A stretch of DNA of 64,000 nt. It comes from Planctomycetota bacterium (lineage in GTDB: Bacteria > Planctomycetota > UBA1135 > GCA-002748355). The stretch's first letter is position 1; every line of letters begins with the position of its first letter. The DNA is taken from the NCBI GenBank assembly GCA_020638795.1, contig JACKHW010000004.1:310001-374000 (forward strand). Reading direction: 5' to 3'. The notes below the pieces were generated by a model that made no database searches, had not been told where the DNA came from, and saw only the letters and a program-made list of their open reading frames with translations. Below, piece after piece: positions 41,172 to 50,101 of the stretch. The position numbers were made by a program, and so were the translations under genes.

Positions 41172-42578
41172 ATGCTTCCAGCTCTGCAGCAGAGCCTTGC
41201 ACTGTTCACCTTGTGCACGGCTGCACCCGTGGCGATGGCCCAAAACCTCGAAGAGTGGGTTGCGCCGTCCGGCGAAACGATGCTCTCGACGATCTTCCAG
41301 ACGCTCAAGGCAAAATCCGGCCGCACGGTGACCCTCGTGAACGGCATCTACGTCTTCAAGAACGTCACGATCCCCAGCGGCGCGAGCGTGCGGTGCTCCG
41401 GCCCCAATCCGATGATCTGGGTCGTCACCGGCGACTTCATCGTCGACGGTGAACTCAGCACAAATGGCAGCGACGGACAATCCGCATGGACGCTCAACTC
41501 GGCGAACGTTCCCATCGCTGGCGGCAACGGCGGTGCGGCCGGCGGGCGTGGCGGTGCGGGTTCGCCCGCGTCGAATGGCACGAGCCCGCGTGGCGAAACT
41601 GGCTACGGCCCCTACGATTTCGCGACGTTCGGTGGTCGTGGTGGCTTCCTGTCGATCGGCGCTACCTCGAGCGCCTTTGGCTCGGGCGGCGGTGGCGGCG
41701 TCTTCACGACAAGTGGAGATCGATCTCCTCATGGGCTCACGATTCCGCAGTCGAGTGGCGTCGGTGGTCAGGGCTGGAGCACGACTGGCGCGCTTCGCGG
41801 CGGCACTGCCGGCAGTCTCATCTTCGTCGACGCCGATGACGAGAACGACTTCTGGGGCGTTGGCTTCGATGTCGCGCGCAACCGTCTCGTCGTCGGTGAA
41901 CTCCCGATCCTCGTCGGTGGTTCGGGTGGCGGAGGCGGCGGAGATCGCACTGCGCCCAACGCAAACTTCGTCGACGACGAGGTCGGCGGTGGCGGAGGAG
42001 GCGGTGGCGGCTGCATGATCGTCTACGCCGAGGGCAGAGTCCTCGTGCGGGGCAAGATCCGTGCAGACGGCGGCAACGGTGGCGGCGGAGAAGCGGCTGG
42101 AGCGAGTCTCTTCGGCGGCGGCGGTGGTGGTGGCTCGGGCGGCATGCTCGTGCTCGCGGCTCATCAAGGCATCACCGTGCACGTCCGGGGCGAGACCTAT
42201 GACATGTCCGACTTCGACTATGCGTTGAGCGCCGACGGCGGCGTCGGAATCAACAGCAACTTCGCGACGACGCTCTACGAATCGAAATACAGCAAGGCCG
42301 TTCCCCGCCCCAATGGAGGCGGCTTCGGCGGACTCGGCCTGATCCAGCTGATCACGCCGATGGGCACCAACACGGACGGCACGAACACGCGCCTCGACGA
42401 CGGCATCACGCTAGTCCGCAACAACCAAATCCTGACCGGCAGCGAAAAACAGCGCTTCCTGGCATGGAAAGGCTGGAAGAACGCCCAAGGCGTCCGCATC
42501 GACGACGCGGGCAAGCCGATCCCGGCCAGCAACGGCGGCGACTTCCGTCCCCAACCGATCCTGCTCCCCCTCCGCTGA
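41172..42578 (+). CDS. Secreted glycine-rich protein
   Basis: 468 aa from ATG 41172. A signal peptide (to about VAMAQ, residue 24) precedes a beta-helix-like start (GRTVTLVNGIYVFKNVTIPSGASVRC). A Gly-rich body follows with runs such as GGGGGGG, then NGGGFGGLGLIQLITPMG. Proteins of this type are frequent in planctomycetes and probably sit on the cell surface or outside it. No enzymatic motif is visible. Confidence 0.7.
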   Translation: MLPALQQSLALFTLCTAAPVAMAQNLEEWVAPSGETMLSTIFQTLKAKSGRTVTLVNGIYVFKNVTIPSGASVRCSGPNPMIWVVTGDFIVDGELSTNGSDGQSAWTLNSANVPIAGGNGGAAGGRGGAGSPASNGTSPRGETGYGPYDFATFGGRGGFLSIGATSSAFGSGGGGGVFTTSGDRSPHGLTIPQSSGVGGQGWSTTGALRGGTAGSLIFVDADDENDFWGVGFDVARNRLVVGELPILVGGSGGGGGGDRTAPNANFVDDEVGGGGGGGGGCMIVYAEGRVLVRGKIRADGGNGGGGEAAGASLFGGGGGGGSGGMLVLAAHQGITVHVRGETYDMSDFDYALSADGGVGINSNFATTLYESKYSKAVPRPNGGGFGGLGLIQLITPMGTNTDGTNTRLDDGITLVRNNQILTGSEKQRFLAWKGWKNAQGVRIDDAGKPIPASNGGDFRPQPILLPLR

Positions 42579-42652
42579 ACCGCGCGAAACGTGCCAGGGA
42601 CACTTCGCTGTACTATCCTGCGTGAGGTGACCCTGGCTCCTATTGCCGTGCG

Positions 42653-43528
42653 TCAATGGCGACGCATGCATTTTGCGACAATGGCGAACGTGAGGGAGAT
42701 GGCCGTGACAACGATCGTGAGTGTCGGGCCTGGCGGCCAATCGATGCCTTCGGTGCAGGCGAGGACGAATGCGATCATCGCGCCGACGAGACTCGTCGTG
42801 ATGCACCACGGGACGTAGGACGCGAGTGTCGGCACCGCCGTGCGAAGTGCGATCGGCGGAACGAGGGTTAGCACGAGCACGACCGTTGCATCGACGATCG
42901 GGACGACGACCGCGCAGTAGAGTCCGAATAGGAGCATCGTCGCCAACGTGTGCACCCGAGGCTTCGCGCCGAGCAATCGCGCTTGGTCCGGATCGAACGC
43001 CGCGACCTGATTGCGTCGTAAGGTCACGAGGAACACGAGAGCGACGACCACCGACGCCGCGAGAACCGTGTTGCGACCCGACGTATCGACCGTCAACAAG
43101 CGTCCGCGATGCACGAGATCTTCGAACACCTTGTCGTACGGTGTCGCGAGGAAGAGCACGTCTCGCAACGCGACCGCGAACAAGAACGCGATCGCCGCAC
43201 GAGCTCCGAGCGTGCGCGACGAACCGAGCATCAGAAGCAACATGCCCGCGAACACCGAGGCGACAGATCCCAGCAACTGCACCGCGGGACCCGGTTCCTC
43301 GACGACTCCGCCCTGCCGCAGCGCATAGAACAACGCGAACCAACAGAACGCAGCGGCCTGCCCACAGGCTGCCAACTGCGGCACCGCGAGCGCCAGCAGC
43401 GGCATCCGCCGCACGACGAGTGCAGAACCGAGAATCGGTCCGACGACCGCGACCGCAAGGAGTGCGAGGAATCCGTCGAGAAAGAACTCGCGGATCAACT
43501 CGATCGCGTTCTGCAGGTCCTCGATCAC
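42653..43528 (-). CDS. znuB: Zinc ABC transporter permease ZnuB
   Basis: 291 aa from GTG 43528, overlapping the znuC stop by four bases. Eight or nine hydrophobic segments fit the ABC-3 metal permease family. SALVVRRMPLLALAVPQLA and FGLYCAVVVPIVDATVVLVLTLVPPIALRTAV hold the positions of the conserved loops. It is the last gene of the porin-znuA-znuC-znuB order. Confidence 0.88.
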   Translation of the reverse strand: MIEDLQNAIELIREFFLDGFLALLAVAVVGPILGSALVVRRMPLLALAVPQLAACGQAAAFCWFALFYALRQGGVVEEPGPAVQLLGSVASVFAGMLLLMLGSSRTLGARAAIAFLFAVALRDVLFLATPYDKVFEDLVHRGRLLTVDTSGRNTVLAASVVVALVFLVTLRRNQVAAFDPDQARLLGAKPRVHTLATMLLFGLYCAVVVPIVDATVVLVLTLVPPIALRTAVPTLASYVPWCITTSLVGAMIAFVLACTEGIDWPPGPTLTIVVTAISLTFAIVAKCMRRH

Positions 43529-44169
43529 GTCACGTCTCCGTCTTCCCGTAGACGCAGCTCGCGCTCGTCGAGCACCCAAGTGCGGTCCGCAACGTGAGGT
43601 AGGACGAGCAGGTCGTGCGTGACCATCAACACGGTGCACTCGCGTCGCTTGAGATCTCGGATCGCGGTCCACACGAGCTCGACAGCGTCGATGTCGACAC
43701 CGGAAGTCGGCTCGTCGAGCGCGAGAAGCCGCGCGTCCGCACAGAGCGCACGTGCGAGCAAGACGCGCTGGCGTTGCCCCCCCGACAACTCGAAGAAGCG
43801 TCGCGTCGCCTCCGTCTCGAGACCGATCGAAGCGAGGCTCTCCCGAGCCCGCCGTCGACGCACGCTCCATCGCTCGTCGAGCGGCCTCCCCATCGCGACG
43901 ACCTCGAGCGCGGAAACCGGAACACTCGCTTCGAAATCCGTGAGCTGGGGCACGTAGCTCACGGGATGTACCGAGGTCACCTTGCCCGCAAGCGGATCAT
44001 GGAGACCGATCGCCGTGCGCAAGAGCGTCGTTTTGCCAGAACCGTTGCGCCCGATGAGCGCGTGCACGAGGCCGCTCTCGAACTCGAGCGTCAAAGGACT
44101 CGTCAATGCGCGGCGGCCATGGCCCGCCACGAGTCCGTCGAAACGAAGCGCTGCAACCGTCGCCGTCAT
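43525..44169 (-). CDS. znuC: Zinc ABC transporter ATPase ZnuC
   Basis: 214 aa. Walker A is IGRNGSGKTT, the signature is LSGGQRQRVLLARAL, Walker B is LLALDEPTSGVD, and the switch His is in VTHDL. YVPQLTDF at the Q-loop is typical of the metal-transport branch. The start overlaps the znuA stop (ATGA). Confidence 0.93.
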   Translation of the reverse strand: MTATVAALRFDGLVAGHGRRALTSPLTLEFESGLVHALIGRNGSGKTTLLRTAIGLHDPLAGKVTSVHPVSYVPQLTDFEASVPVSALEVVAMGRPLDERWSVRRRRARESLASIGLETEATRRFFELSGGQRQRVLLARALCADARLLALDEPTSGVDIDAVELVWTAIRDLKRRECTVLMVTHDLLVLPHVADRTWVLDERELRLREDGDVT

Positions 44170-45242
44170 GGACACCGCGAGCGGTTTCTATCCGGCTCGC
44201 CACTGCCTCGCGCACCGCGCCCCCCCTCACCGCGGCCCTTCACGTCACGATCCCGAGAACCGTCATCACCCGCCTCCGACACCCCCGGCCCGAGCACACT
44301 CGCGAATTGCGCAACGATGTCATCCATGAACGCGAGCCAACCGCGCCCCGAAGCGAGACTTCCAATTTGGAGAATCCGCGCATCCGCGCCGCAGTCCTTG
44401 GCCACGCGTCGAGCCAACTCCGCGAAGCGCGGACGCGCAACGACGAGCCGCACGTTTTCGCGCTTCGCGAGCTCGATGATGTCCGCGAGGTGCTTGGCGG
44501 ACGGCGGCAATCCAGGACGCGGTTCGAGCGAACCGACGATCCGTAGATCGAACGCATCGGCAAAGTAGATCCACGTCCTGTGGTTCTCGATGAACGCACT
44601 GCCTCGACAAGGCTCGAGCAGCTTTTTCCACGTTGCATGATGGCGATCGATAGCCTCTTCGAACGCAGCGTGTCGTTCGAAGTAACCCGCGCGATGTGCT
44701 TCATCGACACGAACGAGGCAGTCCCGTACGTTGCGCGCGACGGTCTTCATGCGTCGCGGGTCGAGGTTGTAGTGAGGATTCCCGCGCGGATGAAGATCGG
44801 GACCGGCATCCCGAGTCACGCTTGCAGGCACCTGCAATGGCGTTACGCCGACCGACGCGTCGCAGAAGCCAGCACCGCCGGGACGAACCGCGCGATTCTT
44901 CGCTTTCTGCAATAGTGCCGGCACCCACGCGTGCTCGGCGTCGAATCCGAGCTGCACGAAGACGTCGGCACGGTGCACCTGAACGAGAAAGGACGGCCGG
45001 ACGGTCACGAGGTGCAAGTCCTCTTCGCCGGTCGTCAGCGTATGCACGTCGACGTCGTCTCCGCCGATCGTTCTTACCACGTCCGCAAGATCGGGCGTCG
45101 TCGTGACCACGTTGACCTGAGCCACGAGTGGTGCCGCGATCGCTGCAGACAAGATCGAAGCCGCGATTCGTGAAGCAGTCCGAAGCGTCGATCGAATGTT
45201 CGGTGCCGGCCATTGACCGACCCGTCTACCAAGGAATGCCAT
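44166..45242 (-). CDS. znuA: Zinc-binding periplasmic protein ZnuA
   Basis: 358 aa from ATG 45242. A signal peptide (about residues 20-40) precedes VNVVTTTPDLADVVRTIGGD. The family metal-site positions hold DLHLVTVRPS, NPHYNLDP and HRTWIYFADAF, which correspond to the three His of cluster A-I proteins. The C-terminal 45 residues are charged and not conserved. The usual His-rich loop is absent. The frame remains open upstream, but that is the porin gene read in another frame. Confidence 0.9.
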   Translation of the reverse strand: MAFLGRRVGQWPAPNIRSTLRTASRIAASILSAAIAAPLVAQVNVVTTTPDLADVVRTIGGDDVDVHTLTTGEEDLHLVTVRPSFLVQVHRADVFVQLGFDAEHAWVPALLQKAKNRAVRPGGAGFCDASVGVTPLQVPASVTRDAGPDLHPRGNPHYNLDPRRMKTVARNVRDCLVRVDEAHRAGYFERHAAFEEAIDRHHATWKKLLEPCRGSAFIENHRTWIYFADAFDLRIVGSLEPRPGLPPSAKHLADIIELAKRENVRLVVARPRFAELARRVAKDCGADARILQIGSLASGRGWLAFMDDIVAQFASVLGPGVSEAGDDGSRDRDVKGRGEGGRGARGSGEPDRNRSRCP

Positions 45243-46548
45243 GACCGTGTGTCCCCAAGATGACCGTCCATTGCATCGAGATCCCGAACGAGTCCGGTCC
45301 GGGATCTTGGAAGCGCCGCGCTTCGAGGCGCAGCCTGTTGAACTCGTCGACTTTCCACGTCGCGAAGGCACCGTAATCCGAAGATCGCTCCGACGCATCT
45401 TCGGCGTGCTCGAAGGAGCCCGCAGTCGCCCCCACCGACCACTGACGTCCGAGGTATGCCTCGCCATAGACATGACCACCGAACGCTCCGACGCGGGAAA
45501 CGTCGATCCCATCGTCCGAGAGTTCACGCGTCGACCAGAGCGCTTCGCCAACCAGCACGAAGCCGCGCCCCGTCGCCTCGTCGACATTCCGATACGTCGC
45601 GTCGAGCCCCGTGATCCGCTGCTCGAACGAACGGCGGAACGGCTGCATCGACGCGTCTTCGAAGAAGCGCACCGCCTTCGGCTGATACGCGATACTCGCA
45701 CCGACCTGCAGCGTCGCCGCACTTCCGAGTTCGACCACCGCAGTCGCGCGACCATGGAACGCGAAGTTCTCGAAGTGGCGCTTTCCGAACGAATCGACGC
45801 CCTCCCCATCGTGACTGTGAGCGTGTCCGGCCGCCGGTCCGAACATCGAGTGCGCATCGCCTTGGATCCCGTTGGTGATCCCGGCAGACCATCGCAGCGT
45901 GCTCGTTTCGCCGAGCCCAGTCCAATGGTGCAGCTCGACACCGGTCCCGCGCAGGCTTCCTCCGACGTAGTCCTGCAGCACCTGCGGCTTGTCGAGCATC
46001 GGGAGGTCGTGATCGTGTAAGGCAGAGAACTTTCCGAAGTCGACGCTGTAGTGCCCGACCTTGAGTTCGAACGTATCGGGGAGCGCGTCGTCGACGAAGA
46101 GGTACGCCTCTTCGATCTCGAAGCCGGTCTCTTCCTCGATATGCAGATAGACCTGATAGGAAGCGAACGGGTCGACACGACCGACGAAGCCGACCTCGAC
46201 GTCGCGCAGAGTGAATCGATTCAGCCTGTCGAAAGCATCGTCCTGATCCGATCCCGCGAGCACGAAGTCCCCGATCACGCTGATCGCGGGATTGAAGAGA
46301 TTGTCGAACACGGTCGTTTGACCGCCCTCGGACAGACCACGCCGCGGCACGCTCTCGCTCTCCTGAACACCATCAGGCACGTTGCGCGTCACAGTTCGCA
46401 GCTCTTCCCGGAGCGCATCGACTTCGGCACGGTGCCGCAGTTCGAGTTCTTCGATGCGACGCTGCAGATCTTCGTTGGTCTGAGCAAACGCGTGCGGCAC
46501 GACAGATGAGGTCCACACCATCAGGAGGATCGGCAACCGGACAGGCAT
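45226..46548 (-). CDS. Outer-membrane porin-like protein linked to zinc uptake
   Basis: 440 aa with a signal peptide (to about AFAQ, residue 23), a short coiled coil (25-50, NEDLQRRIEELELRHRAEV), then a beta-barrel-like sequence ending in HGIPW. A loop carries HAHSHDGEG, possibly metal-binding. This type of porin is often found with znuABC in bacteria with outer membranes and probably lets zinc pass. It overlaps znuA by 17 bases and starts the operon. Confidence 0.75.
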   Translation of the reverse strand: MPVRLPILLMVWTSSVVPHAFAQTNEDLQRRIEELELRHRAEVDALREELRTVTRNVPDGVQESESVPRRGLSEGGQTTVFDNLFNPAISVIGDFVLAGSDQDDAFDRLNRFTLRDVEVGFVGRVDPFASYQVYLHIEEETGFEIEEAYLFVDDALPDTFELKVGHYSVDFGKFSALHDHDLPMLDKPQVLQDYVGGSLRGTGVELHHWTGLGETSTLRWSAGITNGIQGDAHSMFGPAAGHAHSHDGEGVDSFGKRHFENFAFHGRATAVVELGSAATLQVGASIAYQPKAVRFFEDASMQPFRRSFEQRITGLDATYRNVDEATGRGFVLVGEALWSTRELSDDGIDVSRVGAFGGHVYGEAYLGRQWSVGATAGSFEHAEDASERSSDYGAFATWKVDEFNRLRLEARRFQDPGPDSFGISMQWTVILGTHGHGIPW

Positions 46549-46560
46549 CCCGACATTGAA

Positions 46561-46580
46561 GCATATGCAATTGCATTTGC
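46561..46580. promoter_or_regulatory. Candidate Zur operator
   Basis: GCATATGCAATTGCATTTGC (46561-46580) is a 20-base palindrome with one mismatched pair. It lies in the 74-base gap between the porin-znu operon and the divergent Fur-family gene. Position and size fit a Zur box. Confidence 0.65.
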
Positions 46581-46622
46581 AACTAGAATGCGCGATCCGC
46601 TTCGGGCTACACTCTGCACTCC

Positions 46623-46997
46623 ATGGAGAGATTGACGCGACAGCGGCGAGCCATCCTCGAGGTCCTCACGTCGAGTGACCGCCCCTTGAGCCCGGCCGAG
46701 ATCACCGAACGCGCTGCCGAAGATGTCGCTTCGATCAGCCTCGTGACGGTCTATCGCAATCTCAAGACGCTCTGCGAGAACGGGGAGATCGTCGCGGTCG
46801 AACTCGTCGGCCGACCACCCCGCTACGAAGCCGCTGGCCTGACGCACCACCATCACTTCCTATGTGTCGACTGCGACCGCGTCTTCGACATCCAGGGCTG
46901 CAGGCTCGGGTCGCTACGGGACATGCTGCCCAAGGGCTTCGAAGTCCAACACCACGAAGTCCAGCTCTCGGGCCGGTGCAAGGACTGCCGCAACTGA
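46623..46997 (+). CDS. zur: Fur-family zinc regulator (Zur-like)
   Basis: 124 aa. The winged HTH is LTRQRRAILEVLTSSDRPLSPAEI then SLVTVYRNLKTLCENGEI. The metal domain has THHHHFLCVDCDRVFDIQGC and GRCKDC, giving the two CxxC knuckles. Fur, Zur and PerR are hard to tell apart by eye, but the divergent zinc uptake operon and the shared palindrome point to Zur. Confidence 0.85.
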   Translation: MERLTRQRRAILEVLTSSDRPLSPAEITERAAEDVASISLVTVYRNLKTLCENGEIVAVELVGRPPRYEAAGLTHHHHFLCVDCDRVFDIQGCRLGSLRDMLPKGFEVQHHEVQLSGRCKDCRN

Positions 46998-47147
46998 CCC
47001 GGCGCACCCGGGACCTGCGCAAAAGGTGCCAGAGAGAAAGCGCCGTACTCCTGCGCGGATGCTTGGCGTCGCCCCTTGGGTTTCGGTTTGTGGTTCGAGG
47101 ACGGACTGGTGGAAGAACGGAAACGCGGGTCCGCTACGATGGCGGCC

Positions 47148-48590
47148 ATGCCGATTCCGAGAACCGCTCTTCCCCTCGCCGTCCTCGCCTTGACGGCGAC
47201 AATGCTCGACGCCCAAGAACTGCCCGATCTGACCGAAGCGGAGAGTTCAGCGCTCGAGACGATCACGAAGGGCAAGATCCTCACGACGATCAGCTTCCTC
47301 GCGAGCGACGAGCTCCAAGGTCGAGCGACACCGTCGCGCGAACTCCAAATCGCCGGCGCATACGTAGCAGCACGATTCCGCGGTGCCGGACTCGAAGGCC
47401 TCGGTGAGGACGGCAGCTACTACCTCCATGGCGTCGAGAAGACTCTGCCGAAGGACGCCGAGGTCATCGTGCGCGACTCGCTCGACGGTGCGCCGAAACC
47501 CTACGAGGGCGTGCGCATGCTCGCGGCAGCGCCGAAGCGCATCGAGATGACGTACGATGCACGCAGCGCCAATGCCGGCGGCAAGCCCGACGACTACCCG
47601 GCGGACACCGAAGGCGTCTTCATCGTCGATGAGCCCGAAGCCGTCCAACGCGGACGCCGGCAATCACCTATGGCACGCTACTTCGGCCTCGTCATGCAGG
47701 CGCAAGCAGCAAAGGCCGCAAGTGCCAAACTCCTGCTCGTACGTGCACCGGAGGAAAGTGACTTGCGCAAGGAGTTCAGCGATCGCCAAACGATGACGCT
47801 CGCGCAAATTGGCGTCCCTGTCCTTCTCGTGCCAGCGAGCTTCACCGAAGGGCGCTACTTCTTCGACGTGCCGGGCTGGGTCGTCAAACAATCCGAGAAT
47901 CGCAACGTCGCGGGTTTGCTGCGCGGCAGCGATCCGAAGCTCCGCGACGAAGCCATCGTCGTCACCGCACATCTCGATCACATCGGCGTCGGCGTTCGCC
48001 GCGGCGGTGGATCGCAAGACGAAGCGGCAGACACGATCAACAATGGCGCCGACGACGACGCGACTGGGTGCACGGCGGTGCTCGCGCTCGCCGACGCGTT
48101 CGCAGCTCTGCCGCAACGTCCGAAGCGCAGTTTGCTCTTCATGACGTTTTACGGAGAAGAGCGCGGACTCGTCGGTTCTCGCGAGTTCTGTGCGAACCCC
48201 GCGTGGCCGCTCGACAAGATCGTCGCCAACGTCAACATCGAGATGATCGGCCGCCCCGAAGAAGGTGCGCGCAACAAGATGTGGATGACCGGCTGGACGA
48301 AGTCCGACCTCGGCGACTTGATGGCAGAAGGCAGCAAGCGCGTCGACGTCGTGTGCTTCCGACACAATCGCTTCAGCCCGATGCTCTATCGCCAGAGCGA
48401 CAACTGGAGCTTCGTCGAGAAGGGCGTCGTCGCGCATAGCTTCTCCGCGGGATCACTGCACTCGGACTACCATCAACCCTCGGACGAATGGACGAAGCTC
48501 GATCTCGACCACATGGTCACGATCACGAAAGGGCTCTTCGCGGGTATCCTGCCAATCGCGAGTGGTGACGCGACCCCGAAGGCCAAGTGA
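47148..48590 (+). CDS. Secreted M28-family metallopeptidase
   Basis: 480 aa from ATG 47148 with a signal peptide. The catalytic part has VVTAHLDHIG, NNGADDDATGCTAVL, FYGEERGLVGS, VNIEMIGR and HSDYHQPSDEW, the five zinc-ligand and catalytic motifs of M28 aminopeptidases. A PA-like insert lies before the catalytic domain (about 110-240). It probably digests peptides in the periplasm or outside. Confidence 0.9.
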   Translation: MPIPRTALPLAVLALTATMLDAQELPDLTEAESSALETITKGKILTTISFLASDELQGRATPSRELQIAGAYVAARFRGAGLEGLGEDGSYYLHGVEKTLPKDAEVIVRDSLDGAPKPYEGVRMLAAAPKRIEMTYDARSANAGGKPDDYPADTEGVFIVDEPEAVQRGRRQSPMARYFGLVMQAQAAKAASAKLLLVRAPEESDLRKEFSDRQTMTLAQIGVPVLLVPASFTEGRYFFDVPGWVVKQSENRNVAGLLRGSDPKLRDEAIVVTAHLDHIGVGVRRGGGSQDEAADTINNGADDDATGCTAVLALADAFAALPQRPKRSLLFMTFYGEERGLVGSREFCANPAWPLDKIVANVNIEMIGRPEEGARNKMWMTGWTKSDLGDLMAEGSKRVDVVCFRHNRFSPMLYRQSDNWSFVEKGVVAHSFSAGSLHSDYHQPSDEWTKLDLDHMVTITKGLFAGILPIASGDATPKAK

Positions 48591-48708
48591 CGCACGACGC
48601 CGCGTGAGCGAGTTCAGCCAACGCTGCGTATCCAGGTAGTAGCGCGTTCTCCCGGCTAGTGGTCTGTCGCGCAATCACACGTTCACGAACTTCCGAAACA
48701 GCCGACCG

Positions 48709-50067
48709 ATGCGATCGACCGTTGCCCTGGCCCTAGCGACCGTGCTCACTGCGACTGCGTGCAGCACGGTCAGCGGCGATACGAAGCAGCGCCTCGCCGT
48801 CTTCGACACGGTGCGCGATGCGATCGCAAGGGACTATCCGTTTCTCGGTCGCAAATCGCTCGATTGGGGAGAACTCTCCAAGCAGTACCGATCGGCCGTG
48901 GGGCTCGCGAAGCACCCGTCGGAGTTCTACCACCTGCTCGCCGGACTCCTCGCCGAGCTCGACGATCGCCACGTCAGCCTCGAGATTCCCGCCGACAACT
49001 GGCTCGACGACGGCGTCGTGCCGCGGCGCCTCGACGAACTCGACGGCTTTCGTATCGCGTTCATCGAGGGGCGTGTCCACGTCACGGCATGGCCCGATGG
49101 GCAAGCCCCGATTCCACCCGACCATCTCGATGCAGCCGGAGCGCGGATCCCGGAACTCGTCGAGATCGATCGCTACCGTGCGGTTCCGAGTCTGCTCGAC
49201 GTGCACTTCCGCGGCACGCCCGGAGCACCGGCCGCACTGACACTCCGCTGGCGCGATGGGACCTTGTCGCGGCACGTCCTCGCACGTCCGTCGACACCAC
49301 CGACGCACCTCGCAGCATCCTCGTCGAACCTCGCGTCGGGAATGTACGCACACGCCGAAATCGACATCCCTTCGGCCATCACGAGCGCAGCGGATCTTTA
49401 CGAGTTCGTCGAAGAGCGAGACTTTTCGCTGCTTCGGATTCGCAGCTTCGCGACCCCGGCCGATAAAGAGCGCGACCAGCTCGCCGCCGGCCTCGACCGC
49501 GCGATCGATCGTGCGATCGAACGTGACGAGCCGATGATCATCGACCTGCGAGGCAACGGCGGTGGTCTCCTCGGGCTCGCGCTCGGCGTGTGCCGGCGCT
49601 TCTTGACCGAACCGCTCGCGATCGCGTTCGACGAACCGGATCGCAGCTGGCTGCTCGGCCTCTTCACGTTCGAGACACTCGTGTCCCAGACGATCGAACC
49701 GCGCGAACCCGTGTTTCCACGACGTGTCGCGGTCCTGGTCGATGCGCTGACTGCATCGGCAGCCGAACTCCTCGCGCGCGGTCTCCAAGATGGCGCGCAT
49801 GCGATCCTGATCGGCGAACGCAGTGCGGGACTCGGCGCGAGCCGCAAGGAAGTTCCATTGCCCGACGGTAGCGTCCTGCGCTTCGGCGCCGGCGACATCC
49901 TCGACTCGCGCGGCAACACACTGCAGGATCGCGGCGTCCTCCCGGACATTCCGGTGCGACGCACGACGACTCGCTTTGCCGAGCTCGGGTGGCAGCGCGC
50001 ACAACACGAGTGGAACCGTCGATGCTACGACGCTGCTCGAGAAGCGCTGCGGACGTCGGAGCGTTGA
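48709..50067 (+). CDS. S41-family (C-terminal processing) peptidase, lipoprotein
   Basis: 452 aa. A lipoprotein signal with TATACS ends near residue 19. The S41 core has FSLLRIRSF, PMIIDLRGNGGG, then LVDALTASAAELLARGLQD with the catalytic Ser, and GASRKEVPLPDGS where the catalytic Lys is expected. The C-terminal LQDRGVLPDIPV is also typical. No clear PDZ domain. Possibly a tricorn-like or TSPc-type protease of the envelope. Confidence 0.88.
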   Translation: MRSTVALALATVLTATACSTVSGDTKQRLAVFDTVRDAIARDYPFLGRKSLDWGELSKQYRSAVGLAKHPSEFYHLLAGLLAELDDRHVSLEIPADNWLDDGVVPRRLDELDGFRIAFIEGRVHVTAWPDGQAPIPPDHLDAAGARIPELVEIDRYRAVPSLLDVHFRGTPGAPAALTLRWRDGTLSRHVLARPSTPPTHLAASSSNLASGMYAHAEIDIPSAITSAADLYEFVEERDFSLLRIRSFATPADKERDQLAAGLDRAIDRAIERDEPMIIDLRGNGGGLLGLALGVCRRFLTEPLAIAFDEPDRSWLLGLFTFETLVSQTIEPREPVFPRRVAVLVDALTASAAELLARGLQDGAHAILIGERSAGLGASRKEVPLPDGSVLRFGAGDILDSRGNTLQDRGVLPDIPVRRTTTRFAELGWQRAQHEWNRRCYDAAREALRTSER

Positions 50068-50101
50068 CGCACCGATGCGGATCGTCGCCCGTGCGTGACC
50101 G

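Noticed and set aside
45243..46178. In-frame upstream extension of znuA
   Set aside because: It is Arg/Ser-rich and overlaps the porin gene in another frame. The signal peptide begins after ATG 45242.
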